Below are positions 1 to 9,200 of a stretch of 64,000 nucleotides of DNA, one piece after another. Origin of the DNA: Oscillospiraceae bacterium (lineage in GTDB: Bacteria > Bacillota > Clostridia > Oscillospirales > Oscillospiraceae); NCBI GenBank assembly GCA_902779945.1, contig CACZDN010000001.1:62001-126000 (forward strand). Reading direction: 5' to 3'. The notes below the pieces were generated by a model that had not been told where the DNA came from, searched no databases, and worked only from the letters and a program-made list of their open reading frames with translations. Numbering within the stretch: the first letter of the stretch is position 1; each line of letters begins with the position of its first letter. Both the position numbers and the translations under genes were made by a program.

Positions 1-435
1 CTGCACGCTGCCGGCGTAGAGGATAACCTGACCGTCAAGAAAGATACTGACGGCAAACGCCGACTGTACTTCGATACTGAAACGCCGCTTCCCTTTTTCC
101 GCGTAGCTTCCAGCGGCACAAAGGCGCTCTATACATTTTTCTATTGGTACAAAACCGCCCAGGACGCCTCTTTCATATTCATTGACGAGTTTGACGCCTT
201 CTATCATTATGAGCTTGCCGAGAGTATCGTCATGATACTGGAGAAGATGCCAAATACGCAGATCATCATCACATCGCATAACACAAATCTGCTGACGAAC
301 CGGATCATGCGCCCCGACTGTTATTTCATCCTCACAAAAGACAGGCTCACTTCTCTTGCAAATGCCACGACAAGAGAACTGCGCGAGGGGCATAACTTGG
401 AGAAACTCTACATGAGCGGTGAGTTCAATGGATAA
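1..435 (+). CDS. AAA/ABC-type ATPase, 5' end outside window
   Basis: This is the C-terminal 144 residues of an ATP-binding protein of the AAA15/AAA21 (OLD/RecF-like) kind; the reading frame is open from base 1. Visible motifs are an ABC-signature-like SSGTKAL (about residues 38-44), a hydrophobic Walker B strand ending in FIDEFD (about 59-64), and an ITSHN switch histidine about 30 residues later. Such ATPases pair with TOPRIM-like nucleases in phage-defence modules, and the next gene overlaps its stop codon by 8 bp. The Walker A loop must lie upstream of the window, so the exact family cannot be fixed. Confidence 0.8.
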   Translation: MHAAGVEDNLTVKKDTDGKRRLYFDTETPLPFFRVASSGTKALYTFFYWYKTAQDASFIFIDEFDAFYHYELAESIVMILEKMPNTQIIITSHNTNLLTNRIMRPDCYFILTKDRLTSLANATTRELREGHNLEKLYMSGEFNG

Positions 436-1159
436 CGGAAAGACTCAGATCCTCGTCCTTGTAGAAGGCGAAAAAACCGATGTCAATTTGATGCGTCATC
501 TTCTAAATGTTTACGGCATCAGCCAGAATCATGAGATTGTCTCTTATAAAACAAACATCTATGAGCTATACAATCACATGTTCCGGGATGAAGATCCAGA
601 TACCATCGATTTTCTCCAGCTTTTGAAAGAGCATGAGAATGATCCAACGAAGAAGCTGATCTTTGACAGAAGCTACTCAGACATTCTTTTGATCTTCGAC
701 CTCGACCCGCAGGACCCGCAGTTCTCCCCGGTAAAAATTGAGGAAATGGCAGCCTATTTTGTGGAATCCTCGGACATGGGTAAGCTATATTTGAATTATC
801 CAATGGTTGAAGCCTTCTACCATATGCGCGCCATACCGGACAAAGACTTTGAAAGCTACACAGCCTCTTTGCAAGAGCTGCAGGACAAGGCATATAAGGC
901 CCGCGTTCAGCGCGAAAACCGGGATCATGACTACCGCAAATTTGCCGCAAACCGTGATGAGTGTTCGATCGTCATCCGCCAAAACATCGAGAAAGCATGT
1001 CACCTCGTCGGATATGAACCAAGCTCCAATGACAGTATACCGGAAGGCCGAACAATTCTAGATGCGGAATTGACGCTCCTGAGTGAGACAGAACGGGTAT
1101 CCGTCCTCTGCACCTGCGCGTTTTACATCTGGGATTATAATCCGAACCTGCTTGCATAG
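428..1159 (+). CDS. TOPRIM-like (RloB/DUF4435-type) nuclease partner of the upstream ATPase
   Basis: The 243-residue protein begins with a strand ending in LVEGEKTD (E13, E15) and carries an ILLIFDLDP strand (D91, D93), the acid pattern of a TOPRIM metal site. A conserved NYPMVEAFYHM segment follows, as in RloB/DUF4435-like proteins. The ATG at 428 overlaps the ATPase stop; an in-frame GTG at 419 is less likely because the GCGGTGAG Shine-Dalgarno-like run then sits too close. The overlap and the pairing suggest an ATPase-gated toxic nuclease for abortive infection, like PARIS or Gabija in logic. Assignment to either named system is not supported. The fold call is from motif reading only. Confidence 0.55.
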   Translation: MDNGKTQILVLVEGEKTDVNLMRHLLNVYGISQNHEIVSYKTNIYELYNHMFRDEDPDTIDFLQLLKEHENDPTKKLIFDRSYSDILLIFDLDPQDPQFSPVKIEEMAAYFVESSDMGKLYLNYPMVEAFYHMRAIPDKDFESYTASLQELQDKAYKARVQRENRDHDYRKFAANRDECSIVIRQNIEKACHLVGYEPSSNDSIPEGRTILDAELTLLSETERVSVLCTCAFYIWDYNPNLLA

Positions 1160-1174
1160 AAAGTTTCTGAGGAC

Positions 1175-1217
1175 TACGACCAATCCATTCATTATGGGTT
1201 GGTCGTATTTTTTCGTT
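1175..1217 (+). terminator. Rho-independent terminator
   Basis: TACGACCAA (1175-1183) pairs with TTGGTCGTA (1199-1207) and is followed by TTTTTTCGTTTTT. It closes the ATPase/TOPRIM pair and lies just before the convergent small gene. Confidence 0.85.
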
Positions 1218-1265
1218 TTTGTTAACACTTCTTTGTCCATGAATAACTTAGCAGGTATTATCTGT

Positions 1266-1571
1266 TTATTCCATTTCAGCTGAATATTTTGTAATTGCAG
1301 CTCGGTATAGAACAGTCTTCTCGTCAGAAAAACGTGTTCGCTGGGTTCTCAACTCGGTAAGCTTTTGATAGATGTTTTTATAAATTATTTGATGCGCTTT
1401 GTTTTGGAGCAACGCTTCGTCATATGCGTCCATTTCAAAGTCTTCATGTGCTATACACAAATCTAACAGGGCTAAAAGATCATCCTTACTAATTCTATCC
1501 ACAGGCATCTTCTCCGCTTCTGGGCTGAGAACATAATATGCTTGTCCATTTTCAATTATCAGATATTTCAT
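1266..1571 (-). CDS. Small partner protein of the PHP-ATPase
   Basis: This 101-residue, mostly helical and acidic protein has no motif I recognise. It starts inside the 3' end of the PHP-ATPase gene (20 bp overlap) behind a strong GGAGGAGATCAT leader, so it is translationally coupled. Small proteins encoded next to conflict-system ATPases often act as adaptors or inhibitors; that role is inferred here only from position. It is the last gene of the minus-strand defence run. Confidence 0.7.
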   Translation of the reverse strand: MKYLIIENGQAYYVLSPEAEKMPVDRISKDDLLALLDLCIAHEDFEMDAYDEALLQNKAHQIIYKNIYQKLTELRTQRTRFSDEKTVLYRAAITKYSAEME

Positions 1572-3582
1572 ATGATCTCCTCCGCTCTTTATATGCTGGT
1601 TCTCCAGCCTCTAAACAATCAAGCATAACACTTCGTCTACTTACAGTTTTCCCTTCAAGATCCGTTAAAACAGAGCTAGAAGGATATCCTGAAAACAATT
1701 GATACTTTACAGAACCATCTTCAAGTATTTCCTTTTGTGTATAAATAATATAATCAGGATGAACAGAAGCTCCAATTGTATTATTATGCGTCGCGATGAT
1801 GACAGGAATTTGTTGTGATAGTTCTTTCAGCAGCGTATTAACCCCATCTTTTAAGAATAAGTTATCAAATGATGATTCTGGTTCATCCAAAATTAAGATT
1901 TCGCTTCTTGCTGCAGCATCCAAGCTCTGCAACAAATTATACTCCGAACGTTCTCCGCCTGAAGCCGGAGTATTATGCTGGTTCAAAACCTCATAACTGA
2001 TCTTTACAAAAAACTTGTAATAATCCGAAGCCGGTAAACCTTCTTTCTGCTTTAGAATCTGCAAGAACTCATATGGACGGTCATATAATGCAAAGGCGTC
2101 AGAAAATACCATATGAGACTTGCTAACACGTTGCATGCCCTGTGCACCTAAAAAGGGAGCCGCCTTTGCAATAATACGATACGAATACAGACTTCGTTCC
2201 TCTATTATACGTTCTTTTTTTAAGAAATGTGTAATCATCTCAAAACGTTTAATCTTTTCTTTTCTAGTCAAGATCTGGAAGAAATCAATGTCAGGTATAG
2301 GCGTGTTAGATGATCGAACTTGTAACTCTCTCTGCACGCTCTGGATAATATTATTAACGTAGCGTGCTTTTAAATCTGCTTCCCGTTCTTGAATATAACG
2401 GTTCCTCAGTGAAATTGCTAAGTTAAGTAATGCATTTCTTTCTATATACCTGTTGATAATATCACGGTATTCAGTATTTCTTAGAAGAAGATCGACTGCT
2501 TCTATCAACGATTCTAATAAGCTTAAATCCTTCTCGTTATATAATGTCTCATGGAAAAGAGTGCATTTAGCATATATATCTTTTCTCTCTGCTTCAGATG
2601 CAGCCTGTAACAATGCTCTTATATATCTCTCCAAATCCTGCTCATCATTTGTGAGATTAATCTCTGCAACATCATCTACCACAGCCTTAAACTGAGCTAA
2701 ATATGCTTCCTCAACCGTGGCACTTTGTATATGGAGAAGCTGCTCAAATCGTTGCTGGTCAGCGGCATCATCTGTAGTTAGGAGAGAAAACTGTCGAATA
2801 TACTTCGCATTTTCAAATTGTTCATTAATACGTTCAAGTGTGTATGTTTTACCAGATGATCTTTTGCCAAGAATAACAGTCAATCCTGTAGATATTTTTA
2901 GGCCATTCTCAAGAATTTCAAATAGTGTGTGACCATCATCAGGAGATAAGGAAACCTTTGCCTTATCCATTAAGGACAATTTAATTGCTGACAGAGATAG
3001 CTCTTCAACATCAACAAAAGTCTGACGATTTGTAGGTTCAGTAATTACATCAGATGCCCGAATATCTCCAAACAAAACTGGTACTGGCTTTTGAGGATCT
3101 TTTTTCATTGAAATGAACTTCTTGGGACTAGATACTTCGCCACAAGTGATGTGTTTTCTTAATACTGGAACAATTTGAGGATTTAATGCTGGATATTTAT
3201 CATAATGAGGAATCAGCAAATACTTATCCAGCTGAGGAAAGGTTCCTACGAAGGAATTCTCCGTAACATAACTGTTACTGCTGCTTCCATTCATCTCATG
3301 AATTTTGGCACATTTTAACTCAAATTCATCCAAATCGCTATCATCTGTTATTACCAGAAGATGCCCCTTTTCAATGTCTACCTCAATCCCCGGAAATACC
3401 TTTACTGTCAAAGCTTCTCGAATTTGCTCAAATTGGTGGCGGTCAAAACAATTATGATTTGTTATTGCGATTGCGTCAATTCCCTCTTCTTCAACATATT
3501 TTACCAAACTTTCCAAAGAGAATGTAAAGGGATGATCTCTGATAGTAGATATGGTGTGAATATGTAAATCTAATTTCTTCAT
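1552..3582 (-). CDS. PHP-domain / ABC-like ATPase fusion (TrlF-like)
   Basis: The 676-residue protein has an N-terminal PHP phosphoesterase domain: HIHT (H7, H9), AITNHN (H43) and GIEVD (E67). An ABC/SMC-like ATPase follows, with Walker A GKRSSGKT near residue 240, signature SGGERSEYN near 550, Walker B ILILDEPESS near 575 and an ATHNN switch near 605. A coiled-coil-rich stretch separates the two ATPase halves. The ATG at 3582 is preferred over an upstream in-frame ATG because GGAG lies 8 bases before it. PHP-ATPase fusions (annotated as TrlF family in databases, as I recall) occur in defence islands, and the flanking HEPN and restriction genes fit this. Nucleic-acid or nucleotide cleavage gated by ATP is the likely chemistry; the target is unknown. 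Confidence 0.8.
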   Translation of the reverse strand: MKKLDLHIHTISTIRDHPFTFSLESLVKYVEEEGIDAIAITNHNCFDRHQFEQIREALTVKVFPGIEVDIEKGHLLVITDDSDLDEFELKCAKIHEMNGSSSNSYVTENSFVGTFPQLDKYLLIPHYDKYPALNPQIVPVLRKHITCGEVSSPKKFISMKKDPQKPVPVLFGDIRASDVITEPTNRQTFVDVEELSLSAIKLSLMDKAKVSLSPDDGHTLFEILENGLKISTGLTVILGKRSSGKTYTLERINEQFENAKYIRQFSLLTTDDAADQQRFEQLLHIQSATVEEAYLAQFKAVVDDVAEINLTNDEQDLERYIRALLQAASEAERKDIYAKCTLFHETLYNEKDLSLLESLIEAVDLLLRNTEYRDIINRYIERNALLNLAISLRNRYIQEREADLKARYVNNIIQSVQRELQVRSSNTPIPDIDFFQILTRKEKIKRFEMITHFLKKERIIEERSLYSYRIIAKAAPFLGAQGMQRVSKSHMVFSDAFALYDRPYEFLQILKQKEGLPASDYYKFFVKISYEVLNQHNTPASGGERSEYNLLQSLDAAARSEILILDEPESSFDNLFLKDGVNTLLKELSQQIPVIIATHNNTIGASVHPDYIIYTQKEILEDGSVKYQLFSGYPSSSVLTDLEGKTVSRRSVMLDCLEAGEPAYKERRRSYEISDN

Positions 3583-3611
3583 AATATTTCTCCGCATATC
3601 ATTTACGAGTA

Positions 3612-5030
3612 TTAAAATAAATTGCTAAGCGCACCAGCTATTACATCATCAGGAACCCCTGCGCTTCTAAAGAAGCAAGCATAGACGAGGGCCAGCAATG
3701 GAACATAAATATCTGCGCTATCCCCCCATGAAAAAGCCCCACCGTGTGTCTTCCCATTTCTCAACTTTACAAACTTAGTTACGCTTTCTTCATTTATCTG
3801 CGGAAGACTCCATTTTTTGATAATCGGATCTATGAGATCCTTATGATCCTCATAAAGGGTTAAGATTTTTGTCCTTGCATTGTAGCTCAAATACTGAAAC
3901 GCGCTTGAAAGAGTAGTCTGGTTTTGCGCGTTAAATTCTGGGTGCTCCGTTTCAAAGGTTTCAATTATCTCGTCAATTTTGCCTTTGAAATCTTTAAATA
4001 ATTCATCTTTCTTCTTCTTTTTCTTTGCACGTTTATTTTCCCATTCATAGGCCACTTCCAGCGCTGTACATAGGTCTTGAACATTTGTAATACTTATGCG
4101 ACCTGCATTTTTGTTGTTGTCAGGCAAAACGGCAAGCAAAGCATCGGCTTTATGTTCTGACAGCATTGTAATAATTGCCGGCAAATAATCGACAAGGCCG
4201 ATTATTGAAGTTACATGTGCGCTATTTTTATTCGCATAGTTTTCATAATGATCAAATGTTTTACAGATAGCTGATGGATACAGTTGATTATTTGAGTTCA
4301 ACTGGCTGAGCTTTATACCAAACGAGACATTGTTCTGACGTGTAAGAATTGATATAAGCTCATGAAGTATTCTGTAGTATTCAGGTATTGTTTCCGGGCC
4401 TTTTGCAGTTTTGAAGGTAATCCTTATAAACGAATTTAATAAACCAAGATTGTATGCGCCGTTCTTTTCGGCGTCATTTCCTTCGCCGCCTTGCGCTATA
4501 GACAGGGTAAGTGATGCTTCCTCGCCCCCAATGTTCAACTGTACTTCCTGTGTATAATCTTCAAATGGGCGAATTTTAATCTCTCTGGCACCGTCAGCCC
4601 TAACAAGTTCTTCCGGCTTTTGCCTGATAATAGCAATTCTGGGATTAAAAATAGAATTAATGTTCCCGCCGAAAAATGTGATAGCATGAAATCTGTCCCA
4701 TCTATCCGTCAGCCGTGCATAATGATCAAAGCAGTTACCAGCAGATTTAATAATCAGCGAGGTTGAAAACTTAGCTGACGGAGATAGATTGAGAGAACCC
4801 CGATTAGCTTTTCCGTAGTACATAAATGCAACATCATCAATGCCAGATCGCCCATACAAAATCTCTTTTCCACCAGTATTGTGAGCTTCAAGTCGGGAAA
4901 AAATCTCACTTCTCTCACCTGGATCAGAGTTTGCAGGAAGGAGCGTAACAATATCCTCGGAAACGCTAAATGCATAAGAATCTGTGCCGATATTAAGGTA
5001 TCCTGTGAAGTTATCAGGAATGTCTATCAC
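3612..5030 (-). CDS. ApeA-like HEPN-domain anti-phage protein
   Basis: The protein of about 472 residues has an N-terminal beta-rich region with a WDRFHAITFFGG stretch like the ApeA N-terminal domain. The C-terminal helical part holds RNGKTH, an R-x4-H HEPN ribonuclease motif, at about residues 424-429. ApeA proteins abort infection by cutting RNA when phage is sensed. An in-frame GTG at 5039 overlaps the AGAGG ribosome-binding site, so the GTG at 5030, 8 bases downstream of it, is the better start. Spacing to its neighbours is 23 and 29 bp, so it is probably co-transcribed with the RM enzyme and the PHP-ATPase. The family name is inferred from motif resemblance. Confidence 0.65.
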   Translation of the reverse strand: MIDIPDNFTGYLNIGTDSYAFSVSEDIVTLLPANSDPGERSEIFSRLEAHNTGGKEILYGRSGIDDVAFMYYGKANRGSLNLSPSAKFSTSLIIKSAGNCFDHYARLTDRWDRFHAITFFGGNINSIFNPRIAIIRQKPEELVRADGAREIKIRPFEDYTQEVQLNIGGEEASLTLSIAQGGEGNDAEKNGAYNLGLLNSFIRITFKTAKGPETIPEYYRILHELISILTRQNNVSFGIKLSQLNSNNQLYPSAICKTFDHYENYANKNSAHVTSIIGLVDYLPAIITMLSEHKADALLAVLPDNNKNAGRISITNVQDLCTALEVAYEWENKRAKKKKKKDELFKDFKGKIDEIIETFETEHPEFNAQNQTTLSSAFQYLSYNARTKILTLYEDHKDLIDPIIKKWSLPQINEESVTKFVKLRNGKTHGGAFSWGDSADIYVPLLALVYACFFRSAGVPDDVIAGALSNLF

Positions 5031-5053
5031 ATTATTCACCTCTTTTTTTGATT

Positions 5054-5242
5054 CTAGTTATATGTGCTTGATCTCATTTCGGGCGTTTTTTCAAAATACC
5101 CGGTTAGATATTGATCCAATACCTTCTCGACGGTGATGGTTTTGTTTTCGCCGGTTTCTCTGCAATACTGCTCCAGCTTTTCGTGGATAGCGGCGTCGAG
5201 CTTTATATTCAAGGGCTTGGCGTCTTTTTTCGGTCTTGGCAT
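5054..5242 (-). CDS. Ribbon-helix-helix DNA-binding protein
   Basis: The 62-residue basic protein opens MPRPKKDAKPLNIKLDA and continues with an amphipathic helix, a GENKT turn and a second helix (VEKVLDQYL), the pattern of an RHH/CopG-type dimer. The ATG at 5242 follows GGAGG by 8 bases; the reading frame extends upstream but overlaps the RM gene. It sits 13 bp after the RM gene and 23 bp before the HEPN gene, so it could be the operon's repressor. It could also be the antitoxin for the HEPN protein; both roles are inferred from position. Confidence 0.75.
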   Translation of the reverse strand: MPRPKKDAKPLNIKLDAAIHEKLEQYCRETGENKTITVEKVLDQYLTGYFEKTPEMRSSTYN

Positions 5243-5255
5243 GTTGGTTCCCTCC

Positions 5256-6239
5256 TCAGTTTGAACCGGGGGCCTGCTCGTGCATTTTCCACTCATAGGG
5301 GAATTCATCATAGCAGTCCTTTTCGCTGATGCTGGTGAGGGAATCCACGATCTTCATGGTTTCTACGGAAACCGTAACAAGCCGACGAACCAGGTTTGCA
5401 ATATAGAGGGGATCGTCGCTGTAAGTGTTGGGATCATTCACGATGCCGGACGCTGGATCGGTCTTGACCTGATAACGGTCGATCATCCACTCCAGCGGGC
5501 TGCGGCCATTCACCACATAGCGGTGCGCAATCTCCGGGATGCCCCTGAAAGTGAGGCGCTCATTATAGACAAGCACCGACTTGTCCACTTCCATCTTGCC
5601 GGTCTCGGGGTTTCGTTTCTTGCCCCAGCGGAGTTTCTCGACTGGCCCGGGATCGTTATAGAATGAATCTAAAAGCAGTTGACCATTATCAGAACTGCGA
5701 TTCCATTCCATGGTCAGAGGGTACAGGGAAGCAGATTCGTAATTCAGGTGAATGTCTGCCAGGGCTTTGCCTGCGTAATAGAACAGGTCAAAATGCTCGG
5801 CAAATGGGATGCGGGGAAGCTCTTTCCTCAAATTAGCGGCAAAACGGGTTCGATATTCTTCGGAATGAAGTATTCCATAAATGTAGTAAAAAATGTCTTC
5901 TTTTTGAATTGTTTTCCCACCATCTTTTATCAATCTGTTGATAAGAGCTCCAGGATAGACTTTTCTAAACAGATTAAGTGCCTCATCTGTTATTGCTTCG
6001 TGTCGAATCATTCGACCAGTCTGTGATTTTTCGTACCAGTATAGAGGGAAGCATTGACCATTAAACACCAATTGCACATCGGGTAGGCTATCAACCATAA
6101 AACAGCTAAACCCTTTATTACTCTTACCTTGAACAATGATAGCTTTATTTGTTTCCCCATTCGGAAATATCAAAGGATTCTGCCCTGGATAGTCAATCAA
6201 AAAACTATCCGTATATACGTTTGTTTTGCAAAACGGTCT
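5256..6239 (-). pseudogene. Type ISP restriction-modification enzyme, C-terminal part after an in-frame stop
   Basis: This piece is in the same reading frame as the gene upstream; only the TAA at 6240-6242 separates them. The first residues after the stop read RPFCKTNVYTDSFLIDYPG, which continues the enzyme smoothly: the usual motif here is YRPF, so the stop looks like a TAT/TAC tyrosine codon changed to TAA. The fragment holds the C-terminal target-recognition region of the enzyme. A TTG at 6200 could restart translation, but no Shine-Dalgarno sequence precedes it. Either the enzyme is dead, or it works by readthrough or as two chains. Confidence 0.75.
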
Positions 6240-9200
6240 TTACATAGCTTTGCTAAATGCCGTAGTATTATATTTGATTTCTGTTCCTCTTGCCAAATAG
6301 TTGCGTAGGGCTCTTGACCACGTTATTTGAGATTCATCATAGCAAATAAAGTCTTCAATTTTTCCAATCTCACTTTTTCCTTCCTTTGCTTTCTCTGAAA
6401 GAGTAGCTCTATATCTCCTACACTCACTTGTGTAATAAGCAATAGTTTTTTTCACAGAATCTTCAAGCAAATTTTTATCGAAATTATATACCCAAACATC
6501 CCTATCAGATTCAAATCCTCTTGTATAGCCTGCAAAAAGTCCCGAATTAGTTCGATTAAGTTTGTTGTTTAGTCCCAGAGGCGCATATTTATACCATGTA
6601 TTATCCCTCTGGTCTAACCAATCTCCATAATGATTTGGTATCAACTGCATCCATTTGAAGTTTTTGCTATTTTTTATAGAAGATGCAACTATAGACAACT
6701 TATCTTCTCTCGATAAATATTCGCCAATATCATGATAATAGATAGTGCCTTGATCAAGCGAAGATGGGTTTTTTATAAGTAAAGTAATCGCTACCGGAGC
6801 GCGTGAACCTGACCCAAATATTTTTCCACCTTCTTTTCGAGATTGTTCCCCTTGCGTGCGTTGATTTCCACGAAGATCAAATACATATATGGTATTAAAT
6901 TCGTCTATTAAGCTTTTACGAAATCCACTTGCTGTATCTGAACGAATCCATCCACCATTAGTGACAAAAGCAATAACGCCTTTTTCTCCAATGCGGTCAG
7001 AAGCCCATCGAAAAGCACGTATATAGGAGTCATATAATGAGTTGATATTGGTAACATTAGCACTGGCAGCATAGGTTTCTGCTATACGTTTATCCAAAGT
7101 CGGATAACTCTCGTTTGCGTTATTGTCATTTGCGTTGTTTTGTCCTGCCGACCATGGCGGATTACCAATCAGGACATGAATAGGTGTCTCCATTTGCCGC
7201 AGGACACGCTCTGAGTTATCAACGAACATCTCTACGTCAATTCGATCATTAGCTTCATTCATCTGGAACGTATCCGTAAGCACAGCGCCGGGAAAACTCT
7301 CATATGCCCCGCCAATTCGGCTGTGATAGGCATGTTCGATATTGATTGAGGCAATGTAGTATGCAAGCAGCATGATCTCGTTGCAGTGAATTTCATTGTG
7401 GTACTTGTACGGGAGCTTTTCAGCCGGCATCAGTTCCTTGTCGTTGATCAGATCGACGATAAAGGTGCCGGTGCCGGTAAAGGCGTCGAGAATATGCACG
7501 CCCTCATCGCAAAGATGCTGGCCAAATTCTTTGTATAACAGCCGGTCTGTCGCGTGAAGGATATAGTCCACCACCTGATTCGGAGTATAGACAATGCCCA
7601 TTTTCTCGGAGGTGGCCTTGAATGCTTCCTTGAAAAACGACTCGTACAAATCCTTTATGACGGACTGACGACCTGCATCCGTGCGAATGCCCTCCGCGCG
7701 CATTCTGACCGAGGCATACAGCTCCCGCAGCTCACGCTTTTCCGCTTCTGTCTCCAGCGTATTCTGCCGGAGCACAGCAAGCATCTTTTCCATGGCAATG
7801 GAAACCGGGTTGCTCTTGGCAAAGTCCGCACCTGCAAACAGTGCTTCAAAGACAGGGAGCGTAATGATATGCTGTGCAAGCATCTCCACGGCCTGATCCT
7901 CGGTGATGGAATTGTTCAGGGAATCACGCAGTCCCTGAAGGAACTTGCCAAATTCAGTTTTCGCCGTTTCGTCTGTACTGATGATCTCCCCGATACGCTG
8001 GATATGGCGCTTGGCAATCTCGGCTATGTCTTTTGCCCAGACATCCCAGTATACCTTGGTGCCGCATTTCTTCACGATCAGCGCATTGATCGCTTCCTGC
8101 AGCTTCTGCGAGGCGTTGCCCATATCTGCAAGCAGATCCGTCTGCACAGGCTGAAAGCCGCCCTCATCATCGGGCGCTGCTGCCTGCGGCTGATTCTGCT
8201 GCTGATCACCGCCCCCAATATCGACGGCAGACACAACAGGCGAAGCGTTTTTCTTGTCATAGGGCAGCGCGTTGATTCTCGCGTCGAGCCGCTCGTCATG
8301 GCTCCGCAGCGCTTTTAGCACTTCCCAGACGACCGCATAAGTCTCATTATCATCAAGTGCCTGCTCCGCTGTCATACCAGCAGGAATCACAATGGGAAGG
8401 ATGATATAGCCAAACTGCTTGCCTTCAAATTTCCTCATCACGCGGCCAACCGCCTGGATAATGTCGATCTGTGATTTCTTGGGTTGTAAGAAGATGACGG
8501 CATCAAGACTCGGAACATCAACGCCTTCCGCAAGGCAGCGGGCATTTGAGAGGATGCGGCAGGCCGCATTTTCCCCTGACTCAGTCTGCTCCAGCCATAG
8601 CAGCCGCTCTCTTCTGGAGCCGGAATCCATGGTTCCGTCCACATGCTGAATTTTGCAGCGGAATTCCGGAAGCGTATGATCCTGCTCCTTTTCATAATCA
8701 ATATAGGCATCGACTGTCCTCTGGAAATAGTCTGACATGCGCTTCGACTCGGCAATGGTGCTGCAGAATGCCACCGCATTTTTCAGCTTGTGTCCTGCTG
8801 CTTCTCCCTGGTCAAGCAAACCTTTCCAGCATCCGATAATGCGGGCCGATTCCGTCACATCGAAACCGTCTCCCTCTTCCACCATCGCGCGCTGATATAC
8901 CTCACTGACAATGTCCTGAGGCATGGTAAGGGCAATCACTTTATAATCTGTCAGAAGCCCCTCGTCGATTGCGCGGCCAAAGGACAGATGATAAAACTCC
9001 GGGCCGAAGGTAGCTTCATCATCCATCGAAGAAACAATATAAGAATCGGCATTTGCGATCCGCACCGCTCTGTCACCGTAGATTCTCGGCGTAGCGGTCA
9101 TGTAGAGACGCTTTTTTCCGTTGATGATCGTGTTGTCATGTACTTTTACAAATTCGCTGGCATCCTCGCGCTTCCCCTGTTCGACCATTCCGGTCGTGCG

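Noticed and set aside
5256-6200. A separate gene starting at TTG 6200
   Set aside because: It is in frame with the preceding RM enzyme, lacks a Shine-Dalgarno sequence, and its first residues continue that enzyme.
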